Assembly: GCF_900100605.1 (NCBI RefSeq)
Contig: NZ_FNCN01000013.1
Span: forward strand, 1-64,000
Direction of reading: 5' to 3'
Source of the DNA: Sinosporangium album
GTDB lineage: Bacteria; Actinomycetota; Actinomycetes; Streptosporangiales; Streptosporangiaceae
DNA: 64,000 nucleotides
Each line of letters begins with the position of its first letter. The stretch's first letter is position 1. The notes under the pieces are model-generated. The model was not told where the DNA came from and made no database searches. It saw nothing but the letters and a program-made list of their open reading frames with translations. This document shows positions 1 through 7,907 of this stretch, in pieces. The position numbers were made by a program, and so were the translations under genes.

Positions 1-299
1 CCCACCATGACCAGGCCCATCATCATGAGCATGTTGCCGTTGCCCTTTTCCCCGGCGAGCTGCGCCAAGCCGATGGTGCCGCCGGCACCGGGCACGTTGA
101 AGACCTCCACCTTGCGGGAGGCGTCGACCGACTTGATTGCTTGCTCGGCCGTTCGGGCGGTCTGGTCCCAGCCGCCGCCGGGGGCTGCGGGGGCCATGAT
201 CCGCAGGGCGGTCGTGCCGGATCCTGACCCGGTGCCACTGCAAGCGGTGAGGGCGGCGAGGGAAATAGCCGCGAGGGCGGCCACTCTCCGGAGGCGCAT
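1..299 (-). CDS. Tripartite tricarboxylate transporter substrate-binding lipoprotein (TctC family), 5' part only
   Basis: The N-terminal ~99 residues are present; the gene runs off the left edge. It begins with a lipoprotein signal peptide (MRLRR, hydrophobic stretch, lipobox LTAC with Cys20). The mature start holds the TctC signature [18 protein letters not shown] followed by [20 protein letters not shown], the dicarboxylate-binding loops of this family. The ATG at 299 is preceded by TTGGAG. TctC proteins are extracytoplasmic receptors that deliver citrate-like tricarboxylates to a TctA/TctB permease, which would lie outside the window. The divergent sensor kinase/response regulator pair next door is the usual control partner, so citrate-type induction is inferred. 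Confidence 0.93.
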   Translation of the reverse strand, partial: MRLRRVAALAAISLAALTACSGTGSGSGTTALRIMAPAAPGGGWDQTARTAEQAIKSVDASRKVEVFNVPGAGGTIGLAQLAGEKGNGNMLMMMGLVMV

Positions 300-451
300 G
301 GGAGACTCCAACGCTATAAGAATCGATGTGGTGAGGATGCTGAGCGCTGCGGGTCACTGTGTCGATGCTTTGTGCGCTTGGCGTCGTATAGGTCGTATTG
401 GTCATAGCTGAGCTGGGCACCGCTACCGAGCCGTTACCTGGGACTGTTTCT

Positions 452-2077
452 ATGGAACCGGTGAGACGTCTATTCAACGGCTCTCTTGGCACTCAGCTAT
501 TTGTTTTACAGATGGTGATGGTGCTTTTGGCGGTGGGAGCCACCGCATTGGTGTGGGTGCAGCACACCCGGCGCCAGCTCGACGACCAATACCAGCAACG
601 CGCGCTGGCCATCGCCGAGTCGGTCGCCGGGCTGCCCGAAGTGCGTGAGGCGTTCCGGCGGCCGAAACCGGAACTGCTGCTTCAGCCCATCGCCATGAGC
701 GTTATGGCCGCCACCAGAGCCGACTATGTGGTGATCGCCAATCGGGACCAGATCCGCTACGCGCATCCGAACGAGACGCTGATCGGTCAGAAGCTGTCCA
801 CGGACGGCTCGGAGGTGCTGGCCTCCGGCCAGAGCTGGAGAGGCACCGAGACGGGCACGCTCGGCCGTTCCGTGCGCGGAAAGGCTCCGATCATCGGAGC
901 GGACGGCCAGGTCATCGGCCTGACATCGGTCGGGGTGCTGGAGGACACGGTGGCCGAGCAGCTCGGCGCCGCGCTGCCGCCCCTGCTGTACACCGTGCTC
1001 GCCGTACTGGTCGCCGGCGCGCTGATCTCGGCACTGATCTCGCGCCGGGTGCGGCGGCAGACCTTCGGCCTGGAACCCGGTGAGATCGCCGCGCTGCTCG
1101 AACAGCGCGAAGGTGTGCTCCACGGAGTGAAGGAGGGAGTGCTCGCGCTGGACCTGTCGGGCAAGGTCACCCTCGTGAACGACGCGGCTCGCGACCTGCT
1201 CGGGCTGGACTTCGACGCGGTCGGCCGGGACCTGGGCGACATGCCGCTCTCGGACCGCATGCGGGACGTGCTGGTCGGCGACGATCCGGGCGAGGACAAG
1301 ATCGTGCTGCACCGCGACCGCGTGCTCGTGCTCAACCGCACGCCCATTTCGGTCCGCGGCCAGCACCGGGGCTGGGTGGTCACCTTGCGCGACCGCACCG
1401 AGCTGGTCGAGCTCGCGCGCGAGCTCGACCACGCGAGCAGCACGACCGAGGCGCTGCGCGCGCAGGCCCACGAGTTCGCCAACCGGATGCACACGGTCGT
1501 CGGTCTGCTCGAACTCGACGAGCATGAGGCAGCCGTACGGTTCATCACCCAGACGACCGAGGCGTACAGCCAGTTCGCCGCCGAGATCCGGGCGAAGGTC
1601 GACGACCCCACCCTGGCCGCGCTTCTGCTGGCGAAGTCCGCGGAGGCGGCCGAACGGGGAGCGTCCCTCGTCATCACCGACGATTCCCGGGTCGACGGCG
1701 AGGGGCTGGGTGACCCCCGGGACGCGGTCTTGGTGGTCGGTAACCTGGTGGCGAACGCCCTGGATGCGCTGGAGGGAACGGGTGGCATTGTGGAGGTCTC
1801 CGTGCGCACGGACGGGGACGGTCTGCATGTGCGCGTCCGCGACTCAGGGCCCGGCATCACCCCCGACCTGGTCGAGGAGGTCTTCCGTGAAGGCTTCACC
1901 ACCAAGGCCGCGAATTCCGGCCCGCGTGGTCTGGGACTCGCGTTGACCCGCCAGACGTGTCTGCGCCGCGGCGGCTGGGTGCGTGTGCACAACGCCGACG
2001 GCGCGGTGTTCACCGCCTTGCTCCCGCCGTACGGCACCGCCCCCGTCGCCGTCTCGGTCGGGAAGGCCCCGTCGTGA
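452..2077 (+). CDS. CitA/DcuS-type sensor histidine kinase
   Basis: Membrane sensor kinase of 541 residues for C4-dicarboxylates or citrate. Order: short cytoplasmic N-terminus, TM1 (about 14-36), extracytoplasmic sCache/PDC domain with an RADYVVIANRDQIRYAHPN core, TM2 (about 178-200), cytoplasmic PAS (GVLALDLSGKVTLVNDAA), then a SpoOB-like dimerisation helix HEFANRMHTVVGLLEL with phospho-acceptor His340. The HATPase domain follows: N box VVGNLVANALDALE, G1 VRDSGPGI, G2 GLGLALTRQ. The reading frame is open from a TTG at 398, but ATG 452 gives the normal family N-terminus. It overlaps the response regulator by 4 bp (GTGA) and is divergent from a TctC gene, so it probably senses tricarboxylates and controls their uptake. 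Confidence 0.93.
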   Translation: MEPVRRLFNGSLGTQLFVLQMVMVLLAVGATALVWVQHTRRQLDDQYQQRALAIAESVAGLPEVREAFRRPKPELLLQPIAMSVMAATRADYVVIANRDQIRYAHPNETLIGQKLSTDGSEVLASGQSWRGTETGTLGRSVRGKAPIIGADGQVIGLTSVGVLEDTVAEQLGAALPPLLYTVLAVLVAGALISALISRRVRRQTFGLEPGEIAALLEQREGVLHGVKEGVLALDLSGKVTLVNDAARDLLGLDFDAVGRDLGDMPLSDRMRDVLVGDDPGEDKIVLHRDRVLVLNRTPISVRGQHRGWVVTLRDRTELVELARELDHASSTTEALRAQAHEFANRMHTVVGLLELDEHEAAVRFITQTTEAYSQFAAEIRAKVDDPTLAALLLAKSAEAAERGASLVITDDSRVDGEGLGDPRDAVLVVGNLVANALDALEGTGGIVEVSVRTDGDGLHVRVRDSGPGITPDLVEEVFREGFTTKAANSGPRGLGLALTRQTCLRRGGWVRVHNADGAVFTALLPPYGTAPVAVSVGKAPS

Positions 2078-2745
2078 TCCGTGTCCTGGTGGTCGACGAC
2101 GACTTCATGGTGGCCCGTATCCACGGTGGCTATGTGTCGCGCATCCCTGGATTCACCCTGGCCGGCACGGCCCATACGGGGAGGGCTGCGATCGCGGCGG
2201 TGGCGGAGTACCGGCCGGATCTGGTGCTGCTCGACATCTATCTGCCGGACATGTCGGGGTTGGATGTGCTGCAGACCCTGCGAGGGGTCGCCCACCCGGT
2301 GGACATCCTGGTCATCACCGCGGCGCGGGACGTCGCGACGGTCCGCGCCGCCATGCGCGGCGGGGCGGTCAACTATCTGATCAAGCCTTTCACGGCGTCG
2401 GCCCTGACCGACCGCCTGGAGCAGTACGCCGAGACGCGCAGGCATCTGGTCTCGATCGGTGGGGAGGTGGGGCAGGACGACGTCGACCGCCTGTTCGGCG
2501 GCTTCAAGAACAGCGGCCCTCCCCTTCCGAAGGGGTTGTCCCCTGCAACCTGCACACTTGTGGCGGAAGCGCTGCGCGCCACCGACTCCGACCTGTCGGC
2601 CGCCGAGGCCGCGGTCATCACGGGCCTGTCGCGGGTGAGCGCCCGCCGTTACCTTGAGTATCTCTGCGCTTCCGGCCGGGCCGAACTCCGCCCGAAATAC
2701 GGCACCGCCGGACGTCCGGAACATCGATACCGCTGGACGGGATAG
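2074..2745 (+). CDS. CitB/DcuR-type response regulator
   Basis: Partner of the upstream kinase, 223 residues. The receiver domain has the acidic pocket VVDDDF (8-10), phospho-acceptor Asp54 in LVLLDIYLPD, and Lys105 in YLIKPF. The C-terminal part (about 155-223) is a winged-helix segment with LSAAEAAVITGLSRVSARRY, typical of CitB/DcuR regulators. The GTG start at 2074 overlaps the kinase stop as GTGA, so the two are translationally coupled. A longer open frame from 1957 is ignored because that segment is the kinase gene read in another frame. The expected target is the divergent tct operon. Confidence 0.93.
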   Translation: MIRVLVVDDDFMVARIHGGYVSRIPGFTLAGTAHTGRAAIAAVAEYRPDLVLLDIYLPDMSGLDVLQTLRGVAHPVDILVITAARDVATVRAAMRGGAVNYLIKPFTASALTDRLEQYAETRRHLVSIGGEVGQDDVDRLFGGFKNSGPPLPKGLSPATCTLVAEALRATDSDLSAAEAAVITGLSRVSARRYLEYLCASGRAELRPKYGTAGRPEHRYRWTG

Positions 2746-2915
2746 CCGGTCAGAACCCTTCTGATGAGGGGCTTTTCATGACATGTGGGTGCATGTGCTT
2801 TAGGGTTTGTCCGAAGAAGTGTGCCATCTGTGGACCCGCAGTTCCGGAGCCGGGGATCACCATCGGTGACGGGGGTTCAGATCGCGCACGTCTTCTTCGT
2901 GCCTGACAGGACTTC

Positions 2916-5411
2916 ATGGGAAGAGGAGGCGGAGGCGTGCGGAACGCCGGAGCGTCTCTAGGACCACCGACGGATCCCTTTTCGGCGGTTTCGCTCAACG
3001 GATCGAGCGGGGCCGCCGCCTCGCCGTCTCCGAGCGCACCACCTCCGGGCACACCGCGTTCGGGAACACCGCGTTCGGACACGCCGAATTTGGACACGCC
3101 GCATTCGGCGGAGCAGCCACGTTCGCCGGACGCTGCACAGCCCCACGCTGCACAGCCCCACGCTGCACAGCCCCACGCTGCACAGCCCCAGAATCCGCCT
3201 CCACGGTCCTCGGGTCCCCAGCCCACGCCCCCCCAGACGTCGGGCCCGCGCACTCCGCCCCCTCACGGCACGCCCTCGGGATCCGGGGTGCCCGCCGCCG
3301 GCGGCGGGCACCCCGGATCCCGGCCGCCCGTCCACCCCTTCACGCCGCCCCCGGGAGAACCCGGGACCGGCGGGCCGGCGGCGGGCGGCGACGAGCGCCG
3401 CTTACCTCCGGGCGTCTCGCCCGACATCTTTGGATCCAGGGGATTCGATCAGCCCGGCACGTTCCCCGCGGGCCACGGCGGCGCCCCCGGCCACCGCCAG
3501 GGCCACGGGCAGGGGCAGGGACACGGCCAGGGTCACGGCCAAGGGCACGGCCCCCAGCGGGGATACAGCCCCGGACAGGGCGGCTCGGCCCTCCCCCCGG
3601 CCGCCCCGGTTCCCCAGCCGTGGCCGATGACGAGCCAAGGCGCTCCCACCCCGCCTCCGGGACCCGCCCCCTCCGGACAGGAGGGCAGTGACGGCGAACC
3701 GCCCGAGGCCGGGGGAGAAGGACGCCAAGGACGCCGACGAAGAGGTCCCCGACGACTGATCATCGCCGCCGCCGCGCTGCTCCTGCTCGCCGGACTCGCC
3801 TACGTCATCCCCGCGGTGACGATGTCCGGATCGATCCTGCCGGGCACCACCGTGGAAGGCGTGGACATCGGCGGTCTGACGGCCGCCCAGGCCGCCGACA
3901 AGCTGCAGGAGACCCTGTCGCCCAGACTCGGCGAGCCGATCCAGGTCGAGGCGTTCGGACGCAAGCACTCCGTGGCTCCGGACAAGGCCGGTCTGGAGTT
4001 CGACATCACCGGCACCGTCGCCCAGGCGCCGAGCGGTTTCCCCTCTCCTGTGGGCGTGTGGCGGGCCCTGACGGGCGGCACTGAGTTATCCCCCAAGGTG
4101 ACCGCGGACACGGCGAAGCTCGCCGAAGCCGTCGCCGACCTCGCCAAGAAGATCGACCGACCGACGCGGGAGGGCGAGGTCGTCTTCGAGGGGAGCAGCC
4201 CGAAGTCAGTCGCCTCCCGGAGCGGTCGCGAGCTCGACCAGGCCGCCGCCGCCGACGCGGTCCGAGGCGCCTTCCTCCACGGCCGCGCCCCTATTCCCCT
4301 CCAGGTCACCGAGGTCAAGCCGAAGGTGACCGCCGCTGCGGTGAAGCGCACCCTGGCCCTGGCGAAGAAGGCCGTGGCAGGACCGCTCACCCTCACCGCG
4401 AACGGCAGGCAGGCGCAGCTCCCCCCCGCTCGCATCGCCGCCAACCTCACCTTCGTCTCCGACGGGCGTGGCGGGCTGCGGCCCGAGTTCAATGCGAAGG
4501 CGGCGCTGTCCGGCCTGGACGCGCGGCTGGTGCCCTCCGGGCAGGCGCCCCGCGAGCCCACGTTCACCATCACGGGCGGGAAGCCCAAGCCGGTGGCGGG
4601 GAAGTCCGGCCAGGGCGTGGACGCCGGCAAGCTCGCCAAGTCCGTGGCCACGTCCGTGGCCAAGGGCGGCAGCCGTACGATTCCGGTGCACATCACGACG
4701 GTCAGGCCCCGGATGACGGTGGAGGACATCAAGGCCCTCGGCGTCAAGGAGAAGGTCAGCGAGTTCACGACGAACTACACGCCCGCGCCCAGGGCCACCA
4801 ACATCCAGACCATCGCCCGCCTGCTCGACGGCCACCTCGTGCTGCCCGGCGAGCGGTTCTCCCTGAACGAGGTGGTCGGTGAGCGCGACAAGGCGCGCGG
4901 TTTCGTGGAGGCGCCGCAGATCTCCGGCGGACGCCTGGTCGACTCCGTCGGCGGTGGGATCTCGCAGTTCGTGACCACGATGTACAACGCCGTGTTCTTC
5001 GGCGGATTCGAGGACGTCAAGCACACGCCCCACGAGTTCTACATCTCCCGCTACCCGGCGGGCCGGGAGTCCACCGTCTCCTTCCCCGAGCCCGACTTCA
5101 TCTGGCGCAACGACTCGAAGTACGGCGTGCTGGTGAAGACCTCCTCCACCTCGACGTCGGTCACCGTCTCGTTCTGGAGCACCAAACGCTACGACGAGAT
5201 CAAGGCGGTGGCGTCGGAGCGCTACAACCACACCACCTTCGAGCGGGACACCGACGACTCGCCGGACTGCATCCCCATGACAGGCACGAACGGCTTCACC
5301 ATCGACGTGTCGCGGATCTTCATCAACGACGGCAGAGAGGTGAAGCGAGAGAAGGACACCACGGTCTACAAGCCGGAGCTCGACCTGAAGTGCACCGGCA
5401 CCTCCCCCTGA
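2916..5411 (+). CDS. VanW-family surface protein with Pro/Gly/His/Gln-rich N-terminus
   Basis: 831 residues. Residues 1-270 are low-complexity (Pro, Gly, Ser, His, Gln), including four HAAQP-type pentapeptides and a run of GHGQ units. One TM helix (about 283-303, LIIAAAALLLLAGLAYVIP) follows a basic RRRRGPRR stop, so the long N-terminus should be cytoplasmic. Outside are two peptidoglycan-binding-4-like repeats (SILPGTTVEGVDIGGLTA and a second near 480-610) and a VanW domain from about 618 with LPGERFSLNEVVG and GGGISQFVTTMYNAVF. The function of VanW domains is not established; cell-wall association is likely. ATG 2916 has AGGA upstream. Confidence 0.88.
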   Translation: MGRGGGGVRNAGASLGPPTDPFSAVSLNGSSGAAASPSPSAPPPGTPRSGTPRSDTPNLDTPHSAEQPRSPDAAQPHAAQPHAAQPHAAQPQNPPPRSSGPQPTPPQTSGPRTPPPHGTPSGSGVPAAGGGHPGSRPPVHPFTPPPGEPGTGGPAAGGDERRLPPGVSPDIFGSRGFDQPGTFPAGHGGAPGHRQGHGQGQGHGQGHGQGHGPQRGYSPGQGGSALPPAAPVPQPWPMTSQGAPTPPPGPAPSGQEGSDGEPPEAGGEGRQGRRRRGPRRLIIAAAALLLLAGLAYVIPAVTMSGSILPGTTVEGVDIGGLTAAQAADKLQETLSPRLGEPIQVEAFGRKHSVAPDKAGLEFDITGTVAQAPSGFPSPVGVWRALTGGTELSPKVTADTAKLAEAVADLAKKIDRPTREGEVVFEGSSPKSVASRSGRELDQAAAADAVRGAFLHGRAPIPLQVTEVKPKVTAAAVKRTLALAKKAVAGPLTLTANGRQAQLPPARIAANLTFVSDGRGGLRPEFNAKAALSGLDARLVPSGQAPREPTFTITGGKPKPVAGKSGQGVDAGKLAKSVATSVAKGGSRTIPVHITTVRPRMTVEDIKALGVKEKVSEFTTNYTPAPRATNIQTIARLLDGHLVLPGERFSLNEVVGERDKARGFVEAPQISGGRLVDSVGGGISQFVTTMYNAVFFGGFEDVKHTPHEFYISRYPAGRESTVSFPEPDFIWRNDSKYGVLVKTSSTSTSVTVSFWSTKRYDEIKAVASERYNHTTFERDTDDSPDCIPMTGTNGFTIDVSRIFINDGREVKREKDTTVYKPELDLKCTGTSP
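3131..3190 (+). repeat. Four tandem 15-bp units inside the VanW-family gene
   Basis: Exactly four copies of CGCTGCACAGCCCCA run head to tail, coding for (D/H)AAQP pentapeptides in the disordered N-terminus. The copies are identical at DNA level, which suggests recent expansion by slippage; copy number may vary between strains. Confidence 0.95.
3277..3322. repeat. Perfect 46-bp palindrome inside the VanW-family coding sequence
   Basis: Each 23-bp arm is the exact reverse complement of the other with no spacer; the left arm begins CGGGATCCGGGGTGCC and the centre is GCCG|CGGC. It encodes a Gly/Pro/Ser-rich stretch (SGSGVPAAGGGHPGSR), so the reading frame tolerates it. Such a dyad can extrude as a cruciform or fold in mRNA. 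Confidence 0.95.
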
Positions 5412-5453
5412 GGCGGGCGGTGCCGGGGGAGTGCCGGGGCGGTGCCGCGCGGC

Positions 5454-6563
5454 TCAGCGCACGGGTACGACAAGGACGCGGTCGTCGCCTTGGCGCGGGG
5501 AGCCCCGTCCGTCCTTGTTGCTCGTCCCGACCCACAGGGAGCCGCCGTCCGGGGTGGTCGTCACGGCGCGGAGCCTGCCGTACTCGTCGCGGAAGCGGGC
5601 CGAGGGGGCTCCCGCCGTACCGTCGGGGGTGAGCGGGACCTGCCAGAGGCGCTGCCCGCGGAGGGCGGCGACCCACAGGGAGCCCGCGGCGTAGGCCATC
5701 CCGGACGGCGACGCCTCGCTCGTCGGCCAGGTCAGGATGGGGTTGATGTAGCGCTTGTCGCTTCCCACCCCCTCGACCTCGGGCCAGCCGTAGTTGCCGC
5801 CCTTGCGGATCAGGTTGATCTCGTCGTAGGTGTTCTGGCCGAACTCGCTCGCGTAGAGGCGCCCTTGGGGGTCCCAGGCGAGCCCCTGGACGTTGCGGTG
5901 GCCATAGCTCCACACGCGTGAGCCGGGGAACGGGTTGCCGGGCGCGGGCCCGCCGTCCGGGGTGACCCGCAGGATCTTGCCGGCGAGTGAGTTCCGGTCC
6001 TGGGCGAGCGGCTTGTCGCCGACCTCGCCGGTGGCGATGTAGAGGAAGCCGTCCGGTCCGAAGGCGATCCGTCCGCCGTCGTGGATGCCGCCGCTCGGGA
6101 TGCCGGGGACGATCACTTTTTCGTTGGAGAGGCGGTCGCTGTCAAGCCGGTAGCGGACCACGCGGTTGTCTTCGTCGGAGGTGAAGTAGAGGAATATGGT
6201 GCGGTCGGTGTCGTACTTCGGCGACACGGCGACGCCCATCAGCCCGCCCTCGCCCTGGGGGGCGACCCCCTCGACCTTGCCGATCGCCGTCACCCGCCCC
6301 TCTGGGGTGATGCGCAGCAGCCGGGCCGAGTCGCGCTCGGTCACCAGCGCGTCGCCGCCGGGGAGGAACGCGATCGCCCAGGGCACGGCGAGGTTCTCCA
6401 CCAGGGTCCTCGGTGCGCCCGGGGGAGTGCCGGACGGTCCCGGCGGGGTCGTTCCCGCCTGGGGCGTCGCCGCGCCCGCGCGTTCCGCGGGGGCGGTGGA
6501 GCACGCGGTGACCGCGGCCAGGGCGACCGCCAGGGCTGCGGCCAGCGGAGTGCGTATGATCAT
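5454..6563 (-). CDS. PQQ-dependent sugar dehydrogenase family lipoprotein
   Basis: 369 residues of the soluble aldose/glucose dehydrogenase (YliI/GdhB-like) beta-propeller family. The signal peptide ends in a lipobox (VTAC, Cys21), followed by an Ala/Pro/Gly linker, so it should be anchored outside the membrane. Family blocks: PWAIAFLPGGDALVTERD, GEGGLMGVAVSPKY, GGRIAFGPDGFLYIATG, YGHRNVQGLAWDPQGRLYASEFG and DEINLIRKGGNYGWPEVEG. It oxidises a sugar using PQQ if the cofactor is available; the substrate is unknown. It ends convergently with the VanW-family gene, with about 40 bp between them. Confidence 0.9.
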   Translation of the reverse strand: MIIRTPLAAALAVALAAVTACSTAPAERAGAATPQAGTTPPGPSGTPPGAPRTLVENLAVPWAIAFLPGGDALVTERDSARLLRITPEGRVTAIGKVEGVAPQGEGGLMGVAVSPKYDTDRTIFLYFTSDEDNRVVRYRLDSDRLSNEKVIVPGIPSGGIHDGGRIAFGPDGFLYIATGEVGDKPLAQDRNSLAGKILRVTPDGGPAPGNPFPGSRVWSYGHRNVQGLAWDPQGRLYASEFGQNTYDEINLIRKGGNYGWPEVEGVGSDKRYINPILTWPTSEASPSGMAYAAGSLWVAALRGQRLWQVPLTPDGTAGAPSARFRDEYGRLRAVTTTPDGGSLWVGTSNKDGRGSPRQGDDRVLVVPVR

Positions 6564-6682
6564 GATTTATCTCTCCAAACCTAGACGAGCCAGTGCGTTT
6601 CAGTAGGAGATCGCGTCCCCCTCACATCCTGGCCTCGACTCGGCTCCGGATCCTGTATCCCGACGATCTAAGGTTGGGCATC

Positions 6683-7621
6683 ATGAAGATCTGGGTCCCC
6701 ATCCCCTCCATCGCCGAGGTTCTCAGCGACCTTCCCGATGTGGAATGCGTTGTCTACGACGGGTCCGCGGAACTACCCGCGGACCCCGCGGAGGTGGAGG
6801 TATGGGTCCCTCCGGTGTTCGTCCACCGCGACCTCGGCGAGCTGATCGCCCGCATGCCGAGGCTCCGGCTGCTGCAGACGATCACCGCGGGCGTCGACCC
6901 CTACCGGCCCCATGTGCCGAGCGACGTGACGCTGTGCAACGCCCGAGGGGTCCACGACGCGGGCACCGCGGAATGGGCGCTGGGCGCGATGCTCGCCGTG
7001 CTGCATGACTTCCCCGCCTTCGCCGGCACCCAGGAGAAGCAGATCTGGGACTACCACTACACCGGATCCCTGGCCGACTCGACGGTGCTGATCGTGGGAT
7101 ACGGCTCGATCGGCACGGCGCTGGAGCGCCGCCTCGCCGGATTCGAAGTCGACATCGTCAGAGTGGCGACCACGGCCCGAGACGTCCCCGGTCCCGACGG
7201 TGCCGACCGCGTCCACGTCCACGGCCAGGACGAACTACCCGAGCTCCTCGGCGCCGCCGACGTCGTCGTACTGCTCGTGCCCGCCACCAAAGACACCGCC
7301 GGGCTCGTGGACGCCGGCTTCCTCGCCCGCATGAAGGACGGCGCCCTGCTGGTGAACGCCGCGCGCGGAACCGTGGTCGACACCGGGGCGCTGCTGGCGG
7401 AGGTCGGGCGCGGCAGGCTCAGGGCCGCGCTGGACGTCACCGACCCCGAGCCGCTGCCGCAGGGCCACCCGCTGTGGAGCGCTCCGGGGGTGTTCATCAC
7501 CCCGCACGTGGCGGGCAGTACCCCGGCCTCCCTGCGCAGGACGGTACGGCTGGTGCGCTCGCAACTGCTCCGCTACCTGGCCGGAGAACCGCTGAGGAAC
7601 ATCATCACCGGCGCGTACTGA
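6683..7621 (+). CDS. D-isomer-specific 2-hydroxyacid dehydrogenase family protein
   Basis: 312 residues. The NAD(P)-binding Rossmann segment has VLIVGYGSIGTALERRLAGF, followed by the catalytic region LVNAARGTVVDTGALLAE (Arg), a DVTDPEPLPQGHPLW segment (acidic residue) and FITPHVAGSTP (His). This is the phosphoglycerate/hydroxypyruvate reductase fold; the substrate cannot be read from sequence. The frame is open from 6593, but ATG 6683 (MKIWVPIPS) is chosen because AAGG lies 9 nt upstream and the family begins there. It is divergent from the sugar dehydrogenase lipoprotein gene. Confidence 0.9.
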   Translation: MKIWVPIPSIAEVLSDLPDVECVVYDGSAELPADPAEVEVWVPPVFVHRDLGELIARMPRLRLLQTITAGVDPYRPHVPSDVTLCNARGVHDAGTAEWALGAMLAVLHDFPAFAGTQEKQIWDYHYTGSLADSTVLIVGYGSIGTALERRLAGFEVDIVRVATTARDVPGPDGADRVHVHGQDELPELLGAADVVVLLVPATKDTAGLVDAGFLARMKDGALLVNAARGTVVDTGALLAEVGRGRLRAALDVTDPEPLPQGHPLWSAPGVFITPHVAGSTPASLRRTVRLVRSQLLRYLAGEPLRNIITGAY

Positions 7622-7907
7622 CGCCCAGGTCTGAGACGGTCGGAGCCGCAAGGAACAGGAGTGCCGTGAGTAGCCGCGAACGACCGGGAAAGGATTCCGG
7701 AAAGTGGCTGCCTCGTGACCTGTGGTGCGTACGGTTAGCCGCATTGTGAGGTGTCGAGCCCGCGGGCGGACCCCTCGCCTCAACGACCGAGCGCACACCC
7801 GTTCCGGGTGAGCCCGAGCATCAGATCGGTGACGGCTGAGCCGTTCCGACCACGTGTGGCCACTCCCGGCGCACACACTGACGACGTGAGCTGGATAGGC
7901 AACGACA

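Noticed and set aside
787-2724. 645-codon minus-strand frame opposite the two-component genes
   Set aside because: Ser/Arg/Pro-rich low-complexity translation, antisense to clear kinase and regulator motifs.
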